Source of the DNA: Syntrophorhabdus sp.
Lineage (GTDB): Bacteria > Desulfobacterota > BSN033 > UBA1163
NCBI GenBank assembly: GCA_020724025.1
Contig: DYHU01000159.1
Location: 1 to 7,215 of the forward strand
Length of the DNA: 7,215 bases
Direction: 5' to 3'
Shown: in pieces, positions 1 to 6,048 of the stretch
Position numbering within the stretch: the stretch's first letter is position 1
How the letters are laid out: every line of letters starts with the position of its first letter
The notes under the pieces: model-generated
What the model was told of the DNA's origin: nothing
Seen by the model: only the letters and a program-made list of their open reading frames with translations
The model's database searches: none
Made by a program: the position numbers and the translations under genes

Positions 1-82
1 AGAAAAATTTACGGATCTGTGTAACCCTTCAGTTACGGGGGGTAATTCCATCTAATTGGTAGCAGGAGTCGATAGTCCCGCT

Positions 83-105
83 GGAGGCGGGATAACCCCG
101 CCTCC
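83..105. repeat. 9-bp GC-rich hairpin overlapping the REP-like core
   Basis: GGAGGCGGG (83-91) pairs with CCCGCCTCC (97-105) across the loop ATAAC. It shares bases 103-105 with the main hairpin at 103-140. A second pairing, TCCCGC (76-81) with GCGGGA (87-92), is also possible and excludes this one. The stretch therefore holds several competing foldbacks built from the same TCCCGCC/GGCGGGA unit. Confidence 0.7.
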
Positions 106-140
106 CGATAGGCGGGACAGGAATGTCCCGCCTATCGGGA
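103..140. repeat. Perfect 17-bp GC-rich hairpin (REP-like core)
   Basis: TCCCGATAGGCGGGACA (103-119) and its exact reverse complement (124-140) are separated by the tetraloop GGAA. It forms the centre of the larger inverted-repeat element. The right arm is followed by GAAGACTC rather than a T-run, so it is not a classical intrinsic terminator. Confidence 0.85.
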
Positions 141-218
141 GAAGACTCTTAAATTTTTATCAGGAATTTTGTGCCCCCCTGTAACTGAGGGTTACTTTCC
201 AAATTTATCAAATTTTAT

Positions 219-247
219 TTGACATTTAAATCCTGTAAAGTTAAAAA
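219..247 (+). promoter_or_regulatory. Putative sigma-70-type promoter of the regulator gene
   Basis: A perfect -35 hexamer TTGACA (219-224) is followed after 17 bp by TAAAAA (242-247), which matches four of six positions of the -10 consensus. Transcription would start near 254, giving a leader of about 40 nt to the ATG at 295. The -10 lies inside the palindrome 239-259, so a protein bound there should block RNA polymerase. The call rests on consensus matching only. Confidence 0.5.
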
Positions 248-259
248 TACATTTTAACT
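239..259. promoter_or_regulatory. Operator-like palindrome upstream of the regulator gene (site 1)
   Basis: AGTTAAAA (239-246), spacer ATACA, then the exact inverted half TTTTAACT (252-259). It overlaps the predicted -10 and transcription start. The inner 19 bp match a palindrome in front of the nuoE-like gene at 17 of 19 positions when one copy is reverse-complemented. The obvious candidate ligand is the XRE regulator encoded immediately downstream, which would make this an autoregulatory operator. The palindrome is seen directly; the binding protein is inferred. Confidence 0.65.
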
Positions 260-294
260 GAATTATTTTAGGCTTGATTTCAGTATTTATAAAA

Positions 295-1602
295 ATGAGC
301 GTGAAAATTTCAACTGGAATTAGTTATATCGATCATATCATTGGGTTTCTCAAGACCGGGGATAATGTGATCTGGGAGGTTGAAGCAGGGACTTATATCG
401 AGACCTTCCTCCAGCGGTTTATTGAACACAATTTGAAGAGCGGATACAAATTGGTCTATGTCAGTTTCAATGTCTCACCCTCCACCCTTACCAAACGTTT
501 AGCCCACCTCTCCCATTTAGAATATCTGACCATCCTGGACTGCTTTACCTCCGGCAAGGGAAACAGTGACCCCCTCTTTGGCCATTTTTATGAGAGAGAA
601 AAGGATGGGTTTAAAGGAAGTGTGATCAAAGTTGAAAACCCCAAGGACCTTTCTCAGTTCCGGGTAGCCATGGATCGGGTCGAGATCGAGAAGGGGGCAG
701 GGGTCCGATATATCTTCGACAGCCTGACCGGAATGCAGGACATCTGGGGCGATGAGAATGTGACCTACAAATTTTTCACCTACTCCTGCCCACGGCTCTA
801 TGACCTTCAAACCGTGGCCTACTGGGTTTTGGAGAAGGAGGCGCATACTCCCTCCTTTAAAGCCAATCTCAGACATATTACCCAGGTTGCAATCGAGCTT
901 GGGAAAAAGGATGGAGAGCTCTTTTTTAAAGCGATCAAGATCGAAGGGAGGTTTTCAAGGGGCGCCTTTCTTCCGAAACATTATGAAGTCTGGGATGAGG
1001 AGATCATCTTTCCTTCCATCGGGGGTAGAAGGCCCGGCAACCTGGGCGACAAAGTCAGAACATTAAGGAAAAAGATAGGAATGACCCAGAAAGAACTGGC
1101 CGAGCAGGTGGGCCTGACTCCGAGCTTTATCTCTCAACTTGAAAAGAGCCTGATCAGCCCCTCCCTCGATTCCCTTCTGAAATTGAGCGAGAAATTGAAT
1201 ACCCAGCCCGTCTACTTTCTCGTGGAGGGTGAAAGTGGCCCTCTGCAAAAGATGGTGGTCAAACCGGGCGAAAGGCAGGATATTCAACTTCCGGCCCTGA
1301 AGGGCAAGAACATGAAACTCCAGCTATTAGTCTCGGATGTGCTCAACCGGAGAATGGAACCTTACCTGTTAACCATGAAAGAGGGGGCAGCGATTAACGA
1401 ACATTTTTATGGCCATAAAGGTGATGAATTTGCCTATGTCATTGAAGGAGAGTTGGAGGTTGAAATTCAGGGGGAAAAACAGATGTTAAGACAGGGAGAT
1501 AGTCTCTATATCGGATCAACATTCCCTTCTAAATGGGCCAATACGGGAAAAGGAGATGCCGTTATATTATGGGTCTTAAGCCCACCCAGGACAGGATGGT
1601 GA
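295..1602 (+). CDS. XRE-family transcriptional regulator with degenerate KaiC/RecA-like N-terminal domain and C-terminal cupin
   Basis: This 435-residue protein has three parts. Residues 6-235 resemble the RecA/KaiC (RAD55-type) fold: an opening GISYIDHIIG like the KaiC GIPGLDELLGG start, and a Walker B-like VRYIFDSLTG (137-146). The P-loop position reads WEVEAGTYIETF, without GxGKT, so ATP hydrolysis is unlikely. Residues 249-310 are a typical XRE helix-turn-helix (LRKKIGMTQKELAEQVGLTP, then SFISQLEKS). Residues 335-430 are a cupin: GHKGDEFAYVIEGELEV, then GDSLYIGSTFPSKWAN, in which the usual second-motif His is replaced. XRE-cupin proteins are normally ligand-responsive repressors or activators; the third domain is unusual. 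The ATG at 295 was chosen over TTG 274 because that TTG has no usable ribosome site, although 295 lacks a clear Shine-Dalgarno too. The gene precedes a redox operon that shares its operator. The ligand is unknown. Confidence 0.85.
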   Translation: MSVKISTGISYIDHIIGFLKTGDNVIWEVEAGTYIETFLQRFIEHNLKSGYKLVYVSFNVSPSTLTKRLAHLSHLEYLTILDCFTSGKGNSDPLFGHFYEREKDGFKGSVIKVENPKDLSQFRVAMDRVEIEKGAGVRYIFDSLTGMQDIWGDENVTYKFFTYSCPRLYDLQTVAYWVLEKEAHTPSFKANLRHITQVAIELGKKDGELFFKAIKIEGRFSRGAFLPKHYEVWDEEIIFPSIGGRRPGNLGDKVRTLRKKIGMTQKELAEQVGLTPSFISQLEKSLISPSLDSLLKLSEKLNTQPVYFLVEGESGPLQKMVVKPGERQDIQLPALKGKNMKLQLLVSDVLNRRMEPYLLTMKEGAAINEHFYGHKGDEFAYVIEGELEVEIQGEKQMLRQGDSLYIGSTFPSKWANTGKGDAVILWVLSPPRTGW

Positions 1603-1603
1603 A

Positions 1604-1635
1604 CTTAAGTAAAACTTAAGCCTAAAATTTTTTTT
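1604..1635 (+). terminator. Weak AT-rich hairpin followed by a T-run after the regulator gene
   Basis: CTTAAGT (1604-1610) pairs with ACTTAAG (1614-1620) around the loop AAA, beginning two bases after the regulator stop codon. Eight T follow at 1628-1635 after a short CCTAAAA spacer. The stem is AT-rich and the T-run is displaced by seven bases, so termination would be inefficient. It may instead allow partial read-through into the nuoE-like gene. The A4-T8-A7 tract (1624-1642) should also be intrinsically curved. Confidence 0.35.
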
Positions 1636-1648
1636 AAAAAAAGATTAA

Positions 1649-1667
1649 GTGAAAATGTATTTTTCAC
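1649..1667. promoter_or_regulatory. Operator-like palindrome upstream of the nuoE-like operon (site 2)
   Basis: GTGAAAA (1649-1655), spacer TGTAT, then the exact inverted half TTTTCAC (1661-1667). Read on the - strand it is GTGAAAAATACATTTTCAC, against GTTAAAAATACATTTTAAC at 240-258. The spacer ATACA is conserved as well as the arms. Its centre lies 45 nt before the ATG at 1703; site 1 is centred 46 nt before the ATG at 295. Flanking promoter elements are poor: AATAAT (1674-1679) or TAAAAA (1669-1674) could serve as -10, but no good -35 exists. That leaves room for activation as well as repression. Confidence 0.65.
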
Positions 1668-1692
1668 ATAAAAAATAATCAAATATTACCTT

Positions 1693-1697
1693 GGAGG
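1693..1697 (+). promoter_or_regulatory. Ribosome binding site of the nuoE-like gene
   Basis: GGAGG lies five bases before the ATG at 1703 and decides the start. The frame can be opened at TTG 1691, but that codon overlaps this Shine-Dalgarno and has none of its own. Confidence 0.8.
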
Positions 1698-1702
1698 TGG
1701 AA

Positions 1703-2185
1703 ATGGACCTAAAATCAGTTGATTTAATTGTTGACAGGTATCAGGTGAAGAGGACAGCCCTCATCAGCATCCTTCACGACGTTCAGGATCGGTATAAATA
1801 TCTTCCTGAAGATGCCCTTAAAATGGTGGCATCCAGGCTCCGGATGGACATTAATGAGATCTATGGCGTTGCCACCTTCTATAAATCCTTCAGCCTCGTC
1901 CCCAAAGGAAAACATTCTGTCACTCTCTGTTTGGGAACCGCTTGCCATGTGCGAGGCGGTCCTAAGATTTTAAGGGAGTTGAAGGCACTATTAAACATTG
2001 AACCCGGCCAGACGACCTCGGACAAACAGTTCTCTTTAAATGTGGTGAACTGCCTGGGCGTCTGTGCGATCGGTCCTGTCATGTTCGTTGATGGAAAATT
2101 CTATGGAGGGATGAATCCACTCAAAGCAAAGAGGGTCATTGAAAAAATAGACAAAAATAAGAAAATGGGCGGGGTGAAGTCATGA
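1703..2185 (+). CDS. nuoE: NuoE-like [2Fe-2S] thioredoxin-fold subunit (HydC/HndA type)
   Basis: The 160-residue protein has the full-length NuoE (24 kDa) architecture: a helical N-terminal part with the conserved [12 protein letters not shown] segment (52-63) and a thioredoxin-like ferredoxin domain. The four cluster ligands are present as C-x4-C (C76, C81, in [12 protein letters not shown]) and C-x3-C (C117, C121, in [10 protein letters not shown]). In complex I and in the soluble HydABC/Hnd hydrogenases this subunit sits beside the flavoprotein and carries the N1a-type [2Fe-2S] centre. Its stop codon overlaps the start of the NuoF-like gene (ATGA), implying translational coupling. With no membrane subunits nearby, a cytoplasmic diaphorase role is more likely than respiratory complex I; the symbol denotes family only. 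A shared operator lies upstream. Confidence 0.92.
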   Translation: MDLKSVDLIVDRYQVKRTALISILHDVQDRYKYLPEDALKMVASRLRMDINEIYGVATFYKSFSLVPKGKHSVTLCLGTACHVRGGPKILRELKALLNIEPGQTTSDKQFSLNVVNCLGVCAIGPVMFVDGKFYGGMNPLKAKRVIEKIDKNKKMGGVKS

Positions 2186-4032
2186 GAAAAATAAAATCTG
2201 TATCCGATTTAGAAAAGTGGAGGGAGACTATCTTATCAAAACAGAACCAGGATGAAGCGCTGGTCTCTGTTTGTGGAGGGACGGGTTGCCACGCCTATGG
2301 ATGCAAAAAGGTGAGGGATGAGTTCGCAAAAGTCATTAAAAAGAAGGGCGATCTGGAAAAGATCAGATTGAGATTCACAGGATGCAGGGGATTCTGCGAA
2401 AGAGGACCCATTGTTACCATCCAGCCACAGGGAATTTTCTACCAGAGGGTGCAGGAAAAGGATGTGCCCCTCATCCTTTCGGAGACTGTTGAGAAGGGAA
2501 AGATATTGGAGAATCTCCTTTACGAAGATGCGATCACAAAAAGAAAGACGACCTCAGAAAAAGAGATTCCTTTTTATAAAGCACAGAATCGGTTGGTCCT
2601 GGGAAATAATGGTCTGATCGAGCCCACAAAGATTCAAGATTATATTGGAATCGGTGGGTATCAGGCTCTATCAAAAGCCCTTTTCCAAATGAAACCTGAT
2701 CAAATCATCAATGAAGTAAAGGCATCGGGTTTGAGGGGAAGAGGAGGAGCGGGATTTCCAACAGGTAAAAAATGGGAAGATTGCCGCAATGCTCCGGGTG
2801 ACATCAAGTATATTGTCTGCAACTGCGATGAGGGAGATCCGGGAGCTTATATGGATCGAAGTCTCCTGGAAGGCAACCCGCACTCCGTTTTAGAAGGGAT
2901 GGTGATCGGCGCCTATGCGATTGGAGGAATCCATGGGTACATCTATGTCAGGCATGAATATCCCCTGGCCTGTAAAAATGCAGAAACAGCTATCATACAG
3001 GCGAGGAAGGCCGGGTTATTGGGGAAAAATATTTTGGATTCTGGTTTCAGTTTCGATGCGGAGATTGTCAAAGGAGGAGGAGCCTTCGTCTGCGGAGAAT
3101 CGACGGCACTGATTGCTTCGATTGAAGGAAGAGTCGGAGAGCCCAGGAGCAAACAGATTCATACCGTAAGCCGAGGGCTCTGGGGAAAACCTACGAATCT
3201 CAATAATGTGGAGACATGGGCCAATGTTCCCTTGATCATTAATAAAGGAAGCCAGTGGTTTTCGTCCATTGGCACTGAGAAGAGCAAAGGGACAAAGATC
3301 TTCTCCCTGGTGGGAAAGGTAAAAAATACCGGATTGGTGGAAGTGCCCATGGGTATTACCCTCAAAGAGATCATATTCGATATTGGCGGCGGGCAGCAGA
3401 ATGGGAAGAAGATTAAAGCGGTTCAAACAGGAGGCCCTTCGGGTGGGTGTATTCCCGCCTCTTTATTCCATTTACCAGTCGATTTCGACAGCCTCACCCA
3501 GGTCGGTTCCATGATGGGTTCGGGTGGGATGATTGTCATGGATGAAGGGACCTGTATGGTCGATGTGGCAAAATATTTTGTTCACTTCCTCCAGGAAGAA
3601 TCCTGTGGCAAATGCCTTCCCTGCCGGGAGGGGCTAAAAAGGATGGGTCAAATCCTGGATGGAATCACAGAGGGGAGGGGAGACGAGGAGAGCCTGACAC
3701 TTCTTGAAGATTTGTCCAAGGTGGTTGCCGATACCTCCCTCTGCGGGCTGGGAAAGACCGCTCCCAATCCGGTCCTCTCTGCACTGAGATATTTCCGTCC
3801 TGAATTTGAGGCCCACCTTCATCAAAAGAGATGTCCCGCAGGCGTCTGTATCCCTCTCATCCAATATTCGATTTCAGAGGATTGCACGGGATGTGGCGCC
3901 TGTTTAAAGGTTTGTCCGACAAAGGCCATCGGTGGAGAAAAGAAGAAGATTCACCACATCCTTGCTGAACTCTGCTCAAAATGCGGGTCCTGTAAAGATG
4001 TTTGCAAAGCCAACGCCGTGATGATCCAGTAA
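2182..4032 (+). CDS. nuoF: NuoF-like NAD(P)H-binding FMN/Fe-S subunit with N-terminal thioredoxin-like and C-terminal diferredoxin domains (HydB/HndC type)
   Basis: This 616-residue protein has the domain order of HydB/HndC. Residues 25-95 are a thioredoxin-like [2Fe-2S] domain with C31, C36, C68 and C72 (CGGTGC and CRGFC). Residues 140-470 are the NuoF flavoprotein core: the FMN glycine-rich loop [16 protein letters not shown] (183-198), the NADH-site segment [15 protein letters not shown] (213-227), then an SLBB-like part. The N3-type [4Fe-4S] ligands are C475, C478, C481 and C521. The tail is a two-cluster ferredoxin with C568/C571/C574/C578 and C598/C601/C604/C608. Complex I NuoF lacks both end domains, so this belongs to the soluble, often electron-bifurcating group. 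It would bind NAD(P)H and FMN and pass electrons between the pyridine nucleotide and its Fe-S chain. All visible ligands are intact. NADH versus NADPH preference cannot be read here. Confidence 0.93.
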   Translation: MRKIKSVSDLEKWRETILSKQNQDEALVSVCGGTGCHAYGCKKVRDEFAKVIKKKGDLEKIRLRFTGCRGFCERGPIVTIQPQGIFYQRVQEKDVPLILSETVEKGKILENLLYEDAITKRKTTSEKEIPFYKAQNRLVLGNNGLIEPTKIQDYIGIGGYQALSKALFQMKPDQIINEVKASGLRGRGGAGFPTGKKWEDCRNAPGDIKYIVCNCDEGDPGAYMDRSLLEGNPHSVLEGMVIGAYAIGGIHGYIYVRHEYPLACKNAETAIIQARKAGLLGKNILDSGFSFDAEIVKGGGAFVCGESTALIASIEGRVGEPRSKQIHTVSRGLWGKPTNLNNVETWANVPLIINKGSQWFSSIGTEKSKGTKIFSLVGKVKNTGLVEVPMGITLKEIIFDIGGGQQNGKKIKAVQTGGPSGGCIPASLFHLPVDFDSLTQVGSMMGSGGMIVMDEGTCMVDVAKYFVHFLQEESCGKCLPCREGLKRMGQILDGITEGRGDEESLTLLEDLSKVVADTSLCGLGKTAPNPVLSALRYFRPEFEAHLHQKRCPAGVCIPLIQYSISEDCTGCGACLKVCPTKAIGGEKKKIHHILAELCSKCGSCKDVCKANAVMIQ

Positions 4033-4045
4033 CCCCCTTTCTGTC

Positions 4046-4066
4046 ACCCTGAATTTGTTTCAGGGT
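4046..4066. repeat. Short palindromic REP-like hairpin between the nuoF-like and HoxU-like genes
   Basis: ACCCTGAA (4046-4053) pairs perfectly with TTCAGGGT (4059-4066) across the loop TTTGT. It is embedded in CTGTCACCCTGAATTTG, wording that resembles a dispersed intergenic palindrome I remember from many environmental bacterial genomes; that match is from memory, not from a search. The T-rich TTTATTTTT (4071-4079) follows, so it could act as a weak terminator separating the third redox gene from the first two. It fills most of the 88-bp gap. Confidence 0.55.
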
Positions 4067-4109
4067 CTGGTTTATTTTTGGAATAGATATTCATTAACAC
4101 TGGATTAAA

Positions 4110-4114
4110 GGAGG
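4110..4114 (+). promoter_or_regulatory. Ribosome binding site of the HoxU-like gene
   Basis: GGAGG, within AAAGGAGG, ends directly against the ATG at 4115 but six bases before the ATG at 4121. The spacing favours 4121 as the start and removes two residues from the longest frame. Confidence 0.75.
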
Positions 4115-4120
4115 ATGTCG

Positions 4121-4792
4121 ATGGAAAGAAAAACTGTCCATATTACGATAGATGGGAGATGGTTGGAGGCAGAGGAGGGGAGCACTGTCCTCCAGGCCGG
4201 CCGAGAGTTTGGGATTCACATCCCAACGATGTGTTACATGGAGCACCTTACTCCTTACGGAGGATGCAGGATTTGCGTAGTGGAGATCAGCCATAACGGC
4301 GGCAAACCCATTATCGATACATCCTGCACGCATGAGGTGCGAGAGGGGATGGTCATTCAGACCCAAACCCCGCGGATCATACGGGCACGAAAGATGCTGG
4401 CAGAACTTCTGGTCGCCAGCGCTCCCAATGTGAAGATTGCGCAAGATATTGCTGCCCGCATGGGGCTTCTCAAAGTCCGATTTCCGATGGAGGATAATCG
4501 GTGTGTGCTCTGCGGTCTCTGTATACGAATGTGTTATGAACAGATGGATGGGAAGGCCCTCGGGTTTGCCGGAAGAGGAACCGGAAGAAAAGTGAGTGTG
4601 CCTTTTGAGGTGAGGCCGGAGACCTGCCGCCTCTGCCGGGGATGTGATTATGTCTGCCCTGGAGTCATTGTTCCCTGCCAGGGTGTGACAGACCCCGGTG
4701 AACTCTGCGGAAGATGTGTCAGATTAGAAGAGATGCCAAATTGTTGCTCTGAAGGCACTTTCGGCTGCTTCTGCGACCAGAACCCACTCTGA
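4121..4792 (+). CDS. HoxU/NuoG-N-terminal-like iron-sulfur protein ([2Fe-2S] plus 4Fe-4S dicluster)
   Basis: The 223-residue protein starts with a plant-type ferredoxin domain, with C38, C49, C52 and C69 in the pattern C-x10-C-x2-C-x16-C (MCYMEHLTPYGGCRICVVE). A dicluster ferredoxin region follows, with C128/C131/C134/C138 and C169/C172/C175/C179. Unlike HoxU and NuoG, the His-Cys3 [4Fe-4S] site between them is absent: the linker reads SAPNVKIAQDIAARMG with no Cys. The last 38 residues carry seven more cysteines (C186, C196, C199, C208, C209, C216, C218), which could hold another metal centre. The protein ends before any H-cluster or molybdopterin domain, so it is an electron relay and not a catalytic subunit. 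It probably links the NuoEF-like pair to an unknown oxidoreductase. It follows the nuoF-like gene by 88 bp and may be partly uncoupled by the hairpin there. Confidence 0.85.
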   Translation: MERKTVHITIDGRWLEAEEGSTVLQAGREFGIHIPTMCYMEHLTPYGGCRICVVEISHNGGKPIIDTSCTHEVREGMVIQTQTPRIIRARKMLAELLVASAPNVKIAQDIAARMGLLKVRFPMEDNRCVLCGLCIRMCYEQMDGKALGFAGRGTGRKVSVPFEVRPETCRLCRGCDYVCPGVIVPCQGVTDPGELCGRCVRLEEMPNCCSEGTFGCFCDQNPL

Positions 4793-4814
4793 TTTGAACC
4801 CTTCTTGCCCTATA

Positions 4815-5951
4815 TTAATTCTTGCACCTGGGGCATCCCTTTGGATGGCAGGCAGAGCAGTACTGCCTTCCACAATCAGGACATTTCCTGAAACAAGCAG
4901 CACAAAGGATGTGCAATTTTTCATCACAGATGTAATACGTTCCTCGGGGGTAGAAGCAGCCCTCACAGGGCAAAGAATCCATCTTTTTCAGGAGGGGATT
5001 ATAGGTTAGAGGAAAGGCCCTTGAGGAAAGCCGCCTTTTGATCTCCAACCAGAAGACCAGGGACTCTGTCTCAATATCAATGATACAGACAGGTTCAATT
5101 CGGACATTCAGGGCATATTTAGAAACAAGATCTTGAATCTTCCATCTCTTTTCTCCCTCAACGGCATCCAATTTCCCTAAAAGTATCTTCTTCCCATCTT
5201 CGTTCTGCTCTTCAGAGGAATCCTTTCCGGAAAAAACTTTTTTCTCAAAGGCCTTCTGGATCTCAAACTTCAGGGTCTCATAATACTCGAACACCCTTTT
5301 GATATCTCGATTGAGCCTCCTCTCAAGGCTTTTGATAAACGGCGCAAACTCTTCCTTGACCATAAGAGAGGCAGCCGAGAGGCCCGCCTGAAGGGCCTTC
5401 GAAATGCCTTCGCTTCTTGTGAGGACTTCCTCAGGCTCCTTAAGATCCTCCCAGAAAGTCGTGAGATTGCCATTGAGAGCGAAGGTCGAAAGATTTTGTT
5501 CATTGACTAGGAGCGAAAAAATCCCTTCCCTCTTTTCGTCGGAAAGGGCCACGAACTTGAAAAAGATCAGGGCATAGGCGACCCTCTGATTCTCCACCTT
5601 CTGAAGCCGAAAGGTTGCATTGGAGAGGGCGATCTTCTCAGAAGCCCATTTTGATATCTTCTCGATATTCGGGAGTTGGGAGGAATAGACCGCTTTGGCT
5701 GTTTTTCCTCTTCTCGAGAAGAGCGTATCGACTGATCGAAAGAACTCTGATTCATAGGATGCGCTGATTGCGCTTTCATCGAAAGAATGGTAGGCAAAGC
5801 TGAGTTTTCCATGTTCAGGAATACCGAGGGTCTTAGAAAGGGAGGGAGAGACGAGAAACTCCAGACAGCCGTCCCCTGTTCTTTCCATTAGGGCCCCCTC
5901 AAGTGTCAGGATATCAGCTAAAACCTCAGGCAAAGGCCTGTTCTGTCCCAT
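4815..5951 (-). CDS. Protein of unknown function with C-terminal multi-CxxC (zinc-ribbon-like) domain, next to SNF2 helicase
   Basis: I do not recognise a named family for this 378-residue protein. Residues 1-200 look like a mixed alpha/beta globular region without obvious catalytic motifs. Residues 205-290 are rich in charged residues and probably helical or coiled-coil (EEFAPFIKSLERRLNRD, then FEIQKAFEKK). The C-terminal 50 residues hold eleven cysteines, ten of them as CxxC pairs (329/332, 350/353, 357/360, 365/368, 373/376) plus C342; this suggests two or more zinc ribbons or knuckles. There is no signal peptide or membrane segment. The start is supported by AGAGG (complement of 5958-5962) six bases upstream. 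It lies 97 bp downstream of the helicase gene on the same strand, probably co-transcribed, so a nucleic-acid or helicase-partner role is a reasonable inference. The redox operon converges on it, with 22 bp between stop codons. Confidence 0.75.
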   Translation of the reverse strand: MGQNRPLPEVLADILTLEGALMERTGDGCLEFLVSPSLSKTLGIPEHGKLSFAYHSFDESAISASYESEFFRSVDTLFSRRGKTAKAVYSSQLPNIEKISKWASEKIALSNATFRLQKVENQRVAYALIFFKFVALSDEKREGIFSLLVNEQNLSTFALNGNLTTFWEDLKEPEEVLTRSEGISKALQAGLSAASLMVKEEFAPFIKSLERRLNRDIKRVFEYYETLKFEIQKAFEKKVFSGKDSSEEQNEDGKKILLGKLDAVEGEKRWKIQDLVSKYALNVRIEPVCIIDIETESLVFWLEIKRRLSSRAFPLTYNPLLKKMDSLPCEGCFYPRGTYYICDEKLHILCAACFRKCPDCGRQYCSACHPKGCPRCKN

Positions 5952-6048
5952 TGTTTTCCTCTTTCAAGAGTTTTCGTATCAATTTTGCTTTTTGATAAAA
6001 TCTTTTTGGTATCACTTTCGTAAAAACGGAAATCCAGAGCCCGCTTTT

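Larger units (their letters stand above)
21..195. repeat. MITE-like palindromic element with 22-bp imperfect terminal inverted repeats
   Basis: The outer arms, 21-42 (GTAACCCTTCAGTTAC followed by six G) and 174-195 (six C, then TGTAACTGAGGGTTAC), are inverted copies that differ by one inserted base on each side. Further inside, AATTCC (44-49) faces GGAATT (163-168) and GAGTC (66-70) faces GACTC (144-148), so the symmetry runs most of the way to the centre. The centre holds two GC-rich hairpins. No open reading frame and no clear target-site duplication are visible. The size, nesting and lack of coding capacity fit a non-autonomous miniature element or a large REP-type palindrome. Whether it is mobile cannot be judged from one copy. 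It could also end transcription from a gene lying left of the window. Confidence 0.65.

Noticed and set aside
21..195. CRISPR array
   Set aside because: The repeats are inverted and nested, not regularly spaced direct repeats with unique spacers, and no cas gene is nearby.
274..294. Alternative TTG start for the regulator, adding seven residues
   Set aside because: The only AG-rich bases (AGG at 270-272) are one base from the TTG, which is too close to act as a ribosome site. The ATG at 295 also gives the same operator-to-start distance as in the nuoE-like gene.
517..876. 119-residue open frame on the - strand inside the regulator gene
   Set aside because: It is antisense to a clearly supported coding region and has no recognisable domain or ribosome site. 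The same holds for other short frames opposite or inside the redox and helicase genes.
1645..1679. Sigma-54 or strong sigma-70 promoter before the nuoE-like gene
   Set aside because: No TGGC-N8-TTGC pattern is present and the best -35 matches only three of six positions, so only the operator-like palindrome was annotated.
2182..4792. Reading the redox genes as a complete electron-bifurcating FeFe hydrogenase (HydABC)
   Set aside because: The HydA-like protein ends at 223 residues, and none of the H-cluster motifs (TSCCP-type, MPC-type or MACxGGC-type) occurs anywhere in the window.
1703..4792. Respiratory complex I operon
   Set aside because: There are no membrane or NuoBCD/I-like genes. 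The NuoF-like protein carries the N-terminal thioredoxin and C-terminal diferredoxin domains typical of soluble enzymes.
4791..4800. GGTTCAAATC on the - strand, matching the tRNA T-loop consensus
   Set aside because: The flanking bases cannot form the five-base-pair T stem, and no acceptor, anticodon or D arm lies nearby. The match is within the end of the HoxU-like gene and the short gap after it.
5977..5997. TATCAA/TTGATA inverted repeat between the helicase and the Cys-rich gene
   Set aside because: It has only six AT-rich pairs with a nine-base loop and no similarity to the 19-bp operator. It is expected by chance in AT-rich spacer DNA.
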